Shown in pieces: positions 16,933 through 25,900 of a stretch of DNA of 36,840 nt (position 1 is its first letter; every line of letters begins with the position of its first letter). The stretch is from assembly GCA_028284775.1 (NCBI GenBank), contig JANQRB010000057.1, positions 1 through 36,840 of the forward strand, written 5' to 3'. The notes beneath the pieces are model-generated. The model was given only the letters and a program-made list of their open reading frames with translations. It had not been told where the DNA came from and did no database searches. Source of the DNA: Candidatus Kapaibacterium sp. GTDB taxonomy: Bacteria > Bacteroidota > Ignavibacteria > Kapaibacteriales > UBA7675. The position numbers and the translations under genes were made by a program.

Positions 16933-19068
16933 TTAACGCTTAATCTTCAAGGCGATAGTCTGCGTGGCGCCGCTGCTTCGAATCCGGCAATAATACATTC
17001 CGTTTGCTAAGCCTGCCGTGGACAGCCTGATGCTCTGCCGGCCCGATGCCAAAAACCGCCTGCCGAGCTTCACAATACGCTGTGCAGTGATGCCGACCAG
17101 ATCAAGGTCGATATAGGAATCGGTCGGCATGTCAATCTGCAGCGTACATTCATCCCGGGCGGGATTCGGCGCGAGCAGGACCGCCGGCGGCATCGCACCC
17201 TTTTCCGGGACACTGACGACGTCGGTCATGATTTCGCTCAGGGAACGCTGCCAGATGCCCCTGGTGCCGGCCTCGCGGAATCCGGCGTAGACAAGGCCAT
17301 CGCAGGCCGTCAGCGACGTAACCGTTGAATTAGTCGGCAGACCGTCATGAACCCGCTCCCAGGTTTGCCCATTGTCCGTGGAAGCGAAAACACCATCCCG
17401 TCGGAGGGATGCCATTAGCAAGTTCGGCAGCGCCAGGACGGATCGAAATTCATACCGGCCGCCGCTGGCAAACGACGACAGCTCTCCGGAAACATTCTCC
17501 CAGTTACTGCCCTCATCGCGGCTTAGATACAGGCCGGAACGGCTGCTGACGAGTATGGTCTGAGCCCTGACGCTGATGCCGTTAATAGCGCCCTCGCTCT
17601 CAAAACTGTCAAGGGCCTGCCAGCTTAGACCATTGTCTACGGATCGATACAATTCCCGAGAGTTATTGCTCACCCATAGGGCATTGTCGCTGGCGCTGAT
17701 TGCCGTCACAGCTCCGTCTGCAAGTACTTTGTCGTCGCAAAGCCGCCAGGCGGCTGATTTGCTGCTGCGACAATACATTCCATGTTTTCTGCTGCCAACG
17801 AGCAGGACGTCACCCGCTGCAGCAATGGCCTCGACAATGAGGTCCTCCGGCAGACCGCTCGTTACTTGTTGCCAGCTATCTCCATTATCGCTGCTGACAA
17901 ACAAACCATTTATTCCACCGGCATAGACCATGTCACCCTGCCGCTGCAGCGCCAGGATCGGTTTGATGGGAACGCTTGACACCAGGTTCGTCCAGGACTG
18001 GCCTCCATCGCTCGAGCGGTGCAAGCCATAATCGGCAGTAGCGGCAAACATTGTCTCCTCTTCGCATAGAAGTGACAAGATCGCAGTGGATGGAGCAATC
18101 CCGTCGCTTTGGCCATGCCAGGTGTCATCCTCCGCCAGCTCGAAAATGCCGCTTTGGAACAGGGAGGCCACGAGGCGGTCGGGATGGGCCGGCGGAACCA
18201 GGATGTCCCAAACATTTGCAGACGGGAGGCCTTTCTGAGTCAATACGCGCCATTCCGATGAGCCTTCACGGAGCTCACATACTCCCTTAGTAGTGCCATT
18301 GGCTACAACCAAGGCATCGTCTTTGAGGCAAATGGCGGTTGGAATGACGCCCTCCGGCAGTTCTGCCGGAAGGACTGTCCAATTGCTACCCTGATCCGAA
18401 GAGTAAGCGATGCCGAGCTGCGAGGCGAAATACACCTCGTCGTTTCGTAGCGCGAAGGCATCGCTCAAAACCTCGACACTGATGGCAAGCGGGACGGATT
18501 CCCAGGTTACACCCTGATCTTTCGTTCGTAAGATTGTATTGACACCGGCATTGACCAATACATAACTCTCCGTAATCGCACATTGCGGAAAGCGGCCGAA
18601 ACTACCGCCCGGGTTGTAGCCCGGCGGCGGCTGAATCTTGATCCAGGACGCGCCCTTGTCTTGCGAAGCATAGATGCCTTTTTTAGCCATGGTCGCCAGG
18701 AAATTTTCGTTGGAATGCCCATCGAAGAAACCGGAATCGTCGATCGGCTTGTCGATCTCGCGGTAAGAAGCCAGATTGTCGTCCGACTGATAGATGCTGT
18801 GGTGCGCAATGATATATAGACTGCCCTTGTGGTAGTGCAGGTCAATTGCCCGTTCTTCGCCATTCTGCGAATAGACCGAACGCTGCCAGCGCACCTCGTC
18901 TATGCCCCTGACATATAAGCCCGACCAGTTGATGGCAAAGAGATGTGTTTCCGATGCCGCAATCTTGGTGGCATTGGCGTTGGCCGGTCCCGGCAGTTGC
19001 CGCCACTCGGCATAGTTGCTGGCGAAACAAAGAAAAAACAAGAAGCACAACAGCGCAATACGAAACAT
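16933..19068 (-). CDS. Secreted Asp-box (BNR/sortilin-like) propeller protein with T9SS tail, copy A
   Basis: Encodes 711 residues. Signal peptide MFRIALLCFLFFLCFASNYA, then a mature protein opening EWRQLPGPANA, parallel to RWQALGGPAGA in copy B. Asp-box motifs recur at a regular spacing: SQDKGASW, TKDQGVTW, SSDQGSNW, SSDGGQSW, SSDNGDSW, SVDNGLSW, SRDEGSNW and STDNGQTW. The C-terminus starting APNPARDECTLQIDM and ending GLANGMYYCRI is a typical type IX sorting domain. AAGGTG lies at the right distance before the ATG as ribosome binding site. Copy B lies 180 bases downstream on the same strand with the same architecture and matching segments, so the two arose by tandem duplication. They may be co-transcribed; no strong terminator with a T run lies between them. 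The ligand is unknown. Confidence 0.9.
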   Translation of the reverse strand: MFRIALLCFLFFLCFASNYAEWRQLPGPANANATKIAASETHLFAINWSGLYVRGIDEVRWQRSVYSQNGEERAIDLHYHKGSLYIIAHHSIYQSDDNLASYREIDKPIDDSGFFDGHSNENFLATMAKKGIYASQDKGASWIKIQPPPGYNPGGSFGRFPQCAITESYVLVNAGVNTILRTKDQGVTWESVPLAISVEVLSDAFALRNDEVYFASQLGIAYSSDQGSNWTVLPAELPEGVIPTAICLKDDALVVANGTTKGVCELREGSSEWRVLTQKGLPSANVWDILVPPAHPDRLVASLFQSGIFELAEDDTWHGQSDGIAPSTAILSLLCEEETMFAATADYGLHRSSDGGQSWTNLVSSVPIKPILALQRQGDMVYAGGINGLFVSSDNGDSWQQVTSGLPEDLIVEAIAAAGDVLLVGSRKHGMYCRSSKSAAWRLCDDKVLADGAVTAISASDNALWVSNNSRELYRSVDNGLSWQALDSFESEGAINGISVRAQTILVSSRSGLYLSRDEGSNWENVSGELSSFASGGRYEFRSVLALPNLLMASLRRDGVFASTDNGQTWERVHDGLPTNSTVTSLTACDGLVYAGFREAGTRGIWQRSLSEIMTDVVSVPEKGAMPPAVLLAPNPARDECTLQIDMPTDSYIDLDLVGITAQRIVKLGRRFLASGRQSIRLSTAGLANGMYYCRIRSSGATQTIALKIKR

Positions 19069-19173
19069 ATGCTACACCTTACAGCAATTGAGACTGCTAG
19101 TCCATCTTGTGCACGATAGTAGCAAAGCCGCGGTCAGAACACGATGTCGGGGCTTCGGTTACAGCCGCCACCG

Positions 19174-19215
19174 GAAAGAAAAGGCACCGGGAGCTTCGCC
19201 GCAATTCCCGGTGCC
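19174..19215 (-). terminator. Rho-independent terminator after the T9SS cargo gene
   Basis: Read on the minus strand, GGCACCGGGA (19215-19206) pairs perfectly with TCCCGGTGCC (19192-19183), with a 13-base loop, and is followed by TTTTCTTT. It lies about 58 bases downstream of the stop at 19273, so the cargo gene is transcribed separately from the propeller pair. Confidence 0.88.
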
Positions 19216-19272
19216 GATCTCGCATCGCCTTGCAAAGGCAGATGCCGATTACTTAACATTACACGCAGTTCT

Positions 19273-20907
19273 CTAGTGCGCCACCGTGACAAACTGCCAC
19301 TGTGTGTTGGTCGCAGTGCTTAACTCGACGAAGTACAGGCCATTGGGAATACCGGATACATTCAGGTAAAGCAGGCGACCATCGCTTTGCCAATTGCTCC
19401 TGGCGAAGTCGATCGCATTGCCTGCAGCATCATAGACTTTAAGGGCGCTCAGCTCTTCGTCGCTACCAAGGTCGATCGTCACCTGCTGGTCGGCGGGAGC
19501 GGGCCAGACCGGCTGCGTTTGATCGGCTCGGCTGTATTCTGCGTCCGGCTGCAGGCCAGCTTGTTTAAGCGCGCCGCCGGAGAAATTGCTTGACTTGTAC
19601 ATCACGCGCTTGAGCTGATTGTCGGCATGGGCAAAGTAACACTTTGCTGTGGGTACCGGCTGGCGCCCCGCCACGGACGATTGTTCCTGCGCGCCGGTCA
19701 GATTAACATTCTGCAGAAAAAAGATACCCGAGGGTACGCCGACAAAGTCCAGCACCTGAACGACAACTTCCGAGGAAGACTGCCCGGGATAGGAGCTGGC
19801 CGGAACGAAGAGGTTGCAGCCGAGGCCGGGACTGTCGTCGTCATAGGACCAAGAAACTATGATGTTGTCGCCGCAATAGGATACGGCCGGCTTGTAGTTG
19901 GCGCAGCTTTCCATGCCGCTCAGAGAATTAATTGTATTGATTAAACCGGTATAGGCATTGTAGCCCAGGATCGCTGTTTTGTTGCTGTTGAGATCGGTCT
20001 TCTGGTACACGATTTCGATAAACTTCTCGGCATCGGCGCCGTTCCAATTCCAAAGGCAAGTAATACGCGGCGTAGCGAGCAAGTCCGTTGCAATGCCATT
20101 GTCGACGGTCACCGGCAAAAAGGAATTGACGACACCGGCAGCGACGTTGTAAAATTTTTCCCATTTGTGAATGATCTGGCTGGAGGCCCCCCCGGTGGTT
20201 TTTGCGATGAATGTCATCTGCACCAGGTAATTTTGGTCGTTGCGAAAGACCGATACATCCGGCTCGGAGCAATTGAAGTCGATCGTGGAAAAATTGGTTT
20301 CGCTGACTTTGGCGAGCGAGGGCGACAGAGTGCCGAAAATATCACCCGCCTTGGCGTAGATCACTTCATTGCCGCTGGCGGACTCGGTCGACTGCCAGAT
20401 CACGGTGATGTTGTCTTCCGCATCGACGGCGATATTGGGATGACGGCTTTGCGTCGTATTGTATACGTTTGTCGGAACCGCCGACGTCGGTAGGAAGTCA
20501 TTGCCGCTGCGCGTGTAAACTTCCATGAGAATGCTGCCGTTAAGCTCGTAGACAACGATGGCATTCATTCCGTCGTTGCCGACGATAACGTCGGGGTCGG
20601 TCGGCAGGACGCCCGCTACGATGGAATTACCCAGCAGCGGCAGCGATTTGGCGATGCCGCCGATTTCCCAGCCAAATCCCGGCACACTGCCGTCCCAGGT
20701 CACTACCTGCTGCACCTGATCCGGGCAGCCGCTGCATTTGCCGACGTCGATGCCTGTATTCTGAACATTGGCCGTTGCAGTTTGATTGATGCTTGCGTCG
20801 GCGCTTATCGCGTTAACAAATGATTGTGCTTCACCTTGGTTATGCAAAAGACATACAGTGATTGCAGCTAAGGTGATCTGCCGCACTGAAGCGTGAAATC
20901 TTGACAT
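19273..20907 (-). CDS. Secreted T9SS-cargo protein, beta-rich, function unknown
   Basis: Encodes 544 residues. A signal peptide is present (ITLAAITVCLLHNQGEAQS, cleavage near residue 28). The body resembles a repeated-strand propeller or hemagglutinin-like structure, with phrases such as HPNIAVDAEDNITVIWQSTE and KPAVSYCGDNIIVSWSYDDD. That pattern, 'p.ia.d..gn..v.W', is common in secreted Bacteroidota propeller proteins. Cysteines occur in pairs (CSGCPD near residue 38). The C-terminus (about 465-544: VTIDLGSDEELSALKVYDAA ... SGIPNGLYFVELSTA) is a T9SS sorting domain. A strong AAGGAG ribosome binding site lies at 20918-20913, five bases before the ATG. It is followed by its own terminator, so monocistronic. 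The ligand or enzymatic role cannot be read from the sequence. Confidence 0.83.
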   Translation of the reverse strand: MSRFHASVRQITLAAITVCLLHNQGEAQSFVNAISADASINQTATANVQNTGIDVGKCSGCPDQVQQVVTWDGSVPGFGWEIGGIAKSLPLLGNSIVAGVLPTDPDVIVGNDGMNAIVVYELNGSILMEVYTRSGNDFLPTSAVPTNVYNTTQSRHPNIAVDAEDNITVIWQSTESASGNEVIYAKAGDIFGTLSPSLAKVSETNFSTIDFNCSEPDVSVFRNDQNYLVQMTFIAKTTGGASSQIIHKWEKFYNVAAGVVNSFLPVTVDNGIATDLLATPRITCLWNWNGADAEKFIEIVYQKTDLNSNKTAILGYNAYTGLINTINSLSGMESCANYKPAVSYCGDNIIVSWSYDDDSPGLGCNLFVPASSYPGQSSSEVVVQVLDFVGVPSGIFFLQNVNLTGAQEQSSVAGRQPVPTAKCYFAHADNQLKRVMYKSSNFSGGALKQAGLQPDAEYSRADQTQPVWPAPADQQVTIDLGSDEELSALKVYDAAGNAIDFARSNWQSDGRLLYLNVSGIPNGLYFVELSTATNTQWQFVTVAH

Positions 20908-21232
20908 GATTTCTCCTTTTGTCGAATGAAACTGGATTATGATTTAACGCCTTCGATAGCGTTCGATGCCGTAAGTTCGCACCTGATTCGCAAGCGGAAC
21001 AGAGCAATGAAACAAGTGGTCGCTGGGGCGGTATAGCCGGTCCGCCTGGTGTAACCGGCGGACAATTCGGGTCAGGCACAGCGCTCGCTTGCAGTCGCGA
21101 TTCTTCTCCAAGAGCTCGGCGGGCAGCGTGGCGCAAGTGCGAGATCGGGATATTGGGGCTGCTTCGATATAAAGCGTGATTTTCCCATATTGCGGCAAGC
21201 AATGAACCAAATACATGTGAATACCTGGATAC
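20908..21232. other. Divergent promoter region, no convincing gene
   Basis: These 325 bases lie between two divergent genes and must hold both promoters. Minus-strand open frames cross it but are rich in Arg, His and Cys without any domain, so I read them as chance. The right edge contains a direct repeat of ATACATGT (21211-21218 and 21230-21237) that overlaps the start of the next gene. The AAGGAG site of the minus-strand gene is at 20913-20918. No other structure was seen. Confidence 0.4.
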
Positions 21233-21835
21233 ATGTCGGGCTACTTCAAGCTCAAAACAGTCTACCGCGATCTGCTGCTGCCTTTGCTGGACTTCTGTGC
21301 GCGCAAAGAGATTTCAGCGGGCCGGATCAGACTTGTCGCCCTCCTGTCGGCTCTACCTGCCGGTGTTTCACTGGCGTGGCAACCCTCCGCGCACTGGCCC
21401 CTGTTGCTCTTTGTTGTGGTCCTCGTGCTGCGTCATGCGCTCCATGGAATTGCAGCTTTGCTGTCGGCTGGGCGGCAGAATTCTCCGATTACCGTCTCAT
21501 TCCGGGAGAAGCTGCTTGTGGTCGCGACCGATGGAATTTTGTATCTGCCGCTGGCCCTGCAGCCCGGAGTGGCGAGCGCTTGGATCGTAATCGCCGTAAT
21601 GCTGGGGCTTATTCATGAATCAATGGGAACGGTAGAGACGAAGGGCGGCATCTTTCGCAGGGATTATGATCTGATGGGCGCGAACAACCGCGCGCTCTGG
21701 TTTGGTGCTGTCGGTCTTTTGCTCGGGCTGGGCGTCGCCCCCGGCCTTTGGCTGACCTTAATGTTACTGCTGTTTAACTTCATGCTGCTGATCACGGTCG
21801 CTCATCGCTTCCGACGTTTGCGGCGCGCGGTCTAG
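21233..21835 (+). CDS. CDP-alcohol phosphatidyltransferase-like membrane protein, active site degenerate
   Basis: Encodes 200 residues with about five to six hydrophobic segments. The order and spacing match the CDP-alcohol phosphatidyltransferase fold: a HALHGIAALLSAGRQNSP stretch (about 67-84) where the family has D-x2-D-G-x2-A-R, then FREKLLVVATDGILYLPLA (about 88-106) where it has D-x3-D followed by a helix, then RRDYDLMGANNRALWFG (about 142-158) matching a conserved 'RR..GpMG+.dRa..fg' segment, and a final helix with HRFRR. However, of the usual catalytic aspartates only the last (D98) is seen; the others are replaced (His-Gly for Asp-Gly, Leu for Arg). It may therefore be a non-catalytic relative or a divergent enzyme. 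It is followed by a strong hairpin terminator and stands alone. The fold assignment is from memory of the family. Confidence 0.6.
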   Translation: MSGYFKLKTVYRDLLLPLLDFCARKEISAGRIRLVALLSALPAGVSLAWQPSAHWPLLLFVVVLVLRHALHGIAALLSAGRQNSPITVSFREKLLVVATDGILYLPLALQPGVASAWIVIAVMLGLIHESMGTVETKGGIFRRDYDLMGANNRALWFGAVGLLLGLGVAPGLWLTLMLLLFNFMLLITVAHRFRRLRRAV

Positions 21836-22003
21836 TATTATTTCTTAGCTGTAGTTCGCCGCGCATTGTCGTTTCAAATCGCAGCTCCCGCAGTGACAAC
21901 CGACGGTGTACTGAAACTATGTTCCGGTGCAGTCTCAGGCGATGCCGGCTCGCTCATGCATTCATGCCCGAGATGGCCAAGAGTATTCCGAACATTCCAA
22001 TAA

Positions 22004-22050
22004 AAACGGACCTCGCAGTTAACTCTAACTGCGAGGTCCGTTTCCTGTTT
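22004..22050. terminator. Bidirectional rho-independent terminator
   Basis: A perfect 18-base-pair hairpin (arms 22004-22021 and 22026-22043, e.g. CGGACCTCGCAGTTA pairs with TAACTGCGAGGTCCG) has a 4-base loop. It is preceded by an A run and followed by TTTCCTGTTT. It sits between the convergent genes ending at 21835 and 22190, and its A/T flanks let it work in both directions. Confidence 0.9.
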
Positions 22051-22189
22051 GCGGGAATCGTCAATCGCGATTCGGTCCAAAAGACGGTTGCCAGGGCAGA
22101 GTGTCGCCAAAGCGGATCAGCGAGGGCCTTCTGAACTATTGGCGACTCTTTACCTGTATTCGCAAATCACTCCGGCAAATGCCGTCTCT

Positions 22190-22903
22190 TCAGTGTTGAA
22201 CTACAAAATTCCGCGTGATTAACTCCGAGTCGATATGAAGGCGACAATAATAGACGCCGGCGCTCTGCGGCGCGGCATCAAATGCCACTGTGTACCGACC
22301 GGCCGTTTGGACGGCGCTGACCGGCGTGCCCAGCAGACGACCTAATTGATCGCTTATCTCCAGGCGTACCGTTGCGTCGGCAGCTAAAGCATAGCTGATA
22401 GTCACCATACCTGCGGCCGGATTGGGTGCGATGGACAGCATGCCGTTCTCTATGCCTTTCCCGACCGAAGAGCCGACTCCTGTGGTTGTAGTGCTCGCCA
22501 GGCTGCCGCGCCAGGTAGCGTCGCAGCCCTGCGCATCGATCACCACAAGATAGTAATCGCCTGCGCTGAGATTAGCGAGCGCGGTACCGCTCTGCGACAG
22601 GCCGATGCCGCTCCACTGGCAGGTATAAGGGGGCTGCCCGCCGCTGATATCCACCGTCAGCCGCCCGTCGGAATGACCGTCGGCGCTGACATTTTCCATG
22701 TGAACTTTCAGGGACAGGAGCTCCGGGCAGGGGCGTTTGTAACGTTCGTCGTCCTGGGCGCCCTGTACGGAGTAGGGTGTCGGGTCTGCATTGTCCTGTG
22801 CGGGAGCAGCAAGCGTCATCGCCCATAAGACTACGAACGATTTACAGATCAGAAGCAGGGTTGGCTTTCCGTCTTTTTGTTGTAAAACTCTATCGAATAT
22901 CAT
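22190..22903 (-). CDS. Small secreted protein with SprB repeat and T9SS sorting domain
   Basis: Encodes 237 residues. A hydrophobic segment at about 15-35 (LLLICKSFVVLWAMTLAAPA) serves as signal peptide, though it begins further in than usual. Residues about 75-135 form one SprB-type repeat (GRLTVDISGGQPPYTCQW ... LSAGDYYLVVIDAQGC), the PKD-like unit found many times in the gliding adhesin SprB. A Thr/Gly-rich linker leads to a complete T9SS sorting domain (SIAPNPAAGMVTISYALA ... SAGVYYCRL, about 157-237). It is therefore a likely small surface-exposed or released adhesin-like protein. It lies 84 bases downstream of the Rhs gene on the same strand and could be co-transcribed with it. Nothing in it resembles a known toxin-immunity protein. 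A strong AAGGAG site at 22915-22910 supports the ATG. Confidence 0.88.
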   Translation of the reverse strand: MIFDRVLQQKDGKPTLLLICKSFVVLWAMTLAAPAQDNADPTPYSVQGAQDDERYKRPCPELLSLKVHMENVSADGHSDGRLTVDISGGQPPYTCQWSGIGLSQSGTALANLSAGDYYLVVIDAQGCDATWRGSLASTTTTGVGSSVGKGIENGMLSIAPNPAAGMVTISYALAADATVRLEISDQLGRLLGTPVSAVQTAGRYTVAFDAAPQSAGVYYCRLHIDSELITRNFVVQH

Positions 22904-22909
22904 AATTAA

Positions 22910-22915
22910 CTCCTT
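22910..22915 (-). promoter_or_regulatory. Strong Shine-Dalgarno site
   Basis: On the minus strand AAGGAG is followed by six bases (TTAATT) and then the ATG at 22903. It fixes the start of the small SprB-repeat protein and allows independent translation after the Rhs gene. Confidence 0.8.
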
Positions 22916-22987
22916 GAGGAAAGGACATTGTGCATTGTTAATTACATCCTGAGTGGAATCCCGAATTAACTTAAAAAGTTAACTCTC

Positions 22988-25900
22988 TTAAAAGTACAGT
23001 CGCAGAAAATTCTCGTACGAGTCGGCATTTTTGCTCTTCTTACGGCGTGAAAGGGTAACATCTCTTTTTTTACCCCAACCGAACAGACCCCTCGTGTAAT
23101 AGCCCTTTGAGGAGTTGCCGCTATCATGGGCATAGCCATTGTCGTAGGTTCGGGCGTAGCGATGCGTGATTTCGTGCAAGAGTATAGCCGCCCGGTCTGC
23201 CGGGTCCTTGGCGAAATACTTCCTGCAGAGTTTGATTTTTCCTACAAACCACTGTGTCTTTGCCACATATCCTTTACAACGGCCTTTACACTTGATCTTC
23301 AGTTTTTTGTTAAAAGCTTTGTAGGTCTTTTTTAACTTACGGCAGATTTTGCGTAAGTGGCGTTTCCTTGGACCTTCTCTTTCGTGCATGCCAAACCATA
23401 GCCGGATATTGTTTTCCGTCTTGTCCAGATTAGCCTGAGTTCCTTTGCCGTTGACATAATCTCTGACGGCGATGTAGCCGTTACCAGCGGCGCGGAAGGC
23501 TTTGCAGATGTCCTGCTTGGCTTTTGCGCGTTTACTGCTTGCGCAGCGTCTGAACTTAATCCTGATCTTGCGGGGGCCGGGCCAGGGCGCTTTGCAATGC
23601 ACCGAGGTCTTGCATCTGCGATAGCGGCACTTCAAACCCGTTGGGTCCGTATAGTTCAGCGGATCATTGCCGACATAGGCATAGGCATTGCCCTGGTTGT
23701 GCAGGTCGCCCCAGGTGCCGATGGGATCGCGATTAATGAATCGGCCGTTTTCAGGATCGTAATAGCGCGCGCGATTGTAATACAGTCCGCTTTCGCTGTC
23801 CCAGAAGCGGCCCGTATACAGGTAGTGATTGCCAACAGCCGTGGCGGTACGCGTATTCCATGCGGGGTCGTAAATCGTCGGGGCGCCATAGGCCTCGTAG
23901 GAATAGCGTTCCACCACACTGCCGCCGCCATCGGTCAGAGCCACGACCGATCCCTGGCCGTCCTGATGATAATAGTAGTCCTGACCGTTTCGCCGCATAC
24001 TCAGGATTTCGTCGGTCGCATTGCCATAGACATAGGTTGCGAGCACCGAACCATTGCCGTCGCGCTCTTCGATAATGTTGTCCAGGCTGTAATAATAGCG
24101 CTCGGTTCCTGCGGGAGTCTGTTTTTCGACGCGCCGTCCCAGGGCGTCATATCGATATGTTGCGCTTAATCCGCCGTTGATGCTGCTCAGATGATTTTCA
24201 TAGTCATAGGAATAACTATTGGAACCGTCATTAGTCAGGTTGCCGATGGCGTCATACAATGGCGTGCTGGGCGTACCACCCTTGACAATGGAGACGTATG
24301 CGTTGACGTTGTTGTCGGTGTAGTTCGTCACGACGCCGTTAAGGTTGCGTGTCGTACGGCTGCCGGCCGGGTCGTAGAAATACGAAGAAGTCGACAGGAC
24401 GGGCGAAATAGCCATGCCAGTCCATGTGCCGACCTGCCTGCCTGCCAGGCGGCAGGCATTGTCATAGCTAAAAGCTTCGGAATGTGTCGGCCGATGACCC
24501 TGAACGGCAACACTGGTATTGCCTTCGTTATCCAGAGTGTACTGGATGTTAACAAAAGCGCCCGGCCCATGTTCCATGCCGATGAGTCTGTTGACGGGAT
24601 CGTAGGCCATTGTCAGGGAGCTGCCGTTTTGCGGAAAGCTGCGGCCGATCATATTGTCGGCGCCGTCGTAAGTAAAAGTGACCAGGTCGAGGCCACCCTC
24701 GCGTATACGCTGTAGGCGCATGCGGGCGTCGCCGAGCATCTCAATGGTTCTGCCGGAGGGATAGGTGATCGTTTTGGCGGCGCCGGCGGCGTTGAGACTG
24801 TAACTTGTCGTCAGGCCGTTAATCGACTCGCTTATCACCCGGTCGGCGTTGTCGTAGGTATACGTCACCGTGGCTGCGTTATTGACGGCAGTCAGCAAGC
24901 GACCGCCGAGATCGTAGCTGTAGCTGTCATCATTGCTGCCGGGGAAGTCGCGCAGGATAATGCGGCCGAGCGCATCGTAGACGTAGGAGGTCACGTTGCC
25001 CGCCGCGTCGCTGCGGGTTAATTTTTGTCCGATACCGTTGTAGGTAAAGGATTGTGAAGAGAGATCGGCAAAGGTTTCCTGGATCATCCGATTATGGGCA
25101 TCATAAGTGTAGGTCGTGGCATTGCCGTCCGGATCCGTACGGCTGATGACATTGCCGACCTCGTCGTATGTAAAGCTGCTGGTGTTGCCCGCATTGTCGA
25201 CCATCGTCAGCCGGCGGCCGAGGACGTCGTAGGTGAATGCTTTGTTCTTGGCATTCCGGTCCTGAATGTTTTCGATCTGCGACAGCGCATTATACGTGTA
25301 CAGGGTGCTGCGACCCATGGCATCCGTCACGCTGATAAGCCGGTTGTAGGCATCATAGCTAAAGGAGTCTGTGTTGTTGTTTGCATCACTTGCCGAAGTC
25401 ATGCGCGAGTTTTTATCATAGAGGAAGTTAACGACAGCAGCCAGATTATCGGTGACGCTGAGGAGGTTCCCCTGTGGGTCATAGCTCTGAGTCTCAATAT
25501 TGCCGTTGGGCAGGTGACGTGCCGTGACATTGCCGTTGCAGTCATACACGTAGCTGGTGACCACGCCCGCGCCATTTGTTTCACTGACCACCTGGTCTGC
25601 CGCATCATAGCTGAAGCTTATCGTCAGATTGTTGGCATCGGTCATCGAGAGAATGCGACCGGCGGCGTCGTAGCTGTAGCTGACGGTGTAGCCCAGCGGC
25701 CCCTGGATTTGGGTCATACGTCTGCCCGCGTCGTAGGTGAAGCTGAAGCTGCGGTTAATGGCATCCTTTTGCTGCGTCATGAGGCCCGCGCCGTTATAGC
25801 TGTATTCCGCCATTATCTGCGAAGCTCGTGTGACGCGGATCAGACGATTGAGGGCATCGTAGGTATTAGTCGTCGTGTGGCCGCGGGCGTCGGTCTCGCT

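Noticed and set aside
22966..22982. TTAACTT-AAA-AAGTTAA inverted repeat near the end of the Rhs gene
   Set aside because: It is a weak AT-only stem and lies just after the stop without a T run; chance is likely in this AT-rich gap.
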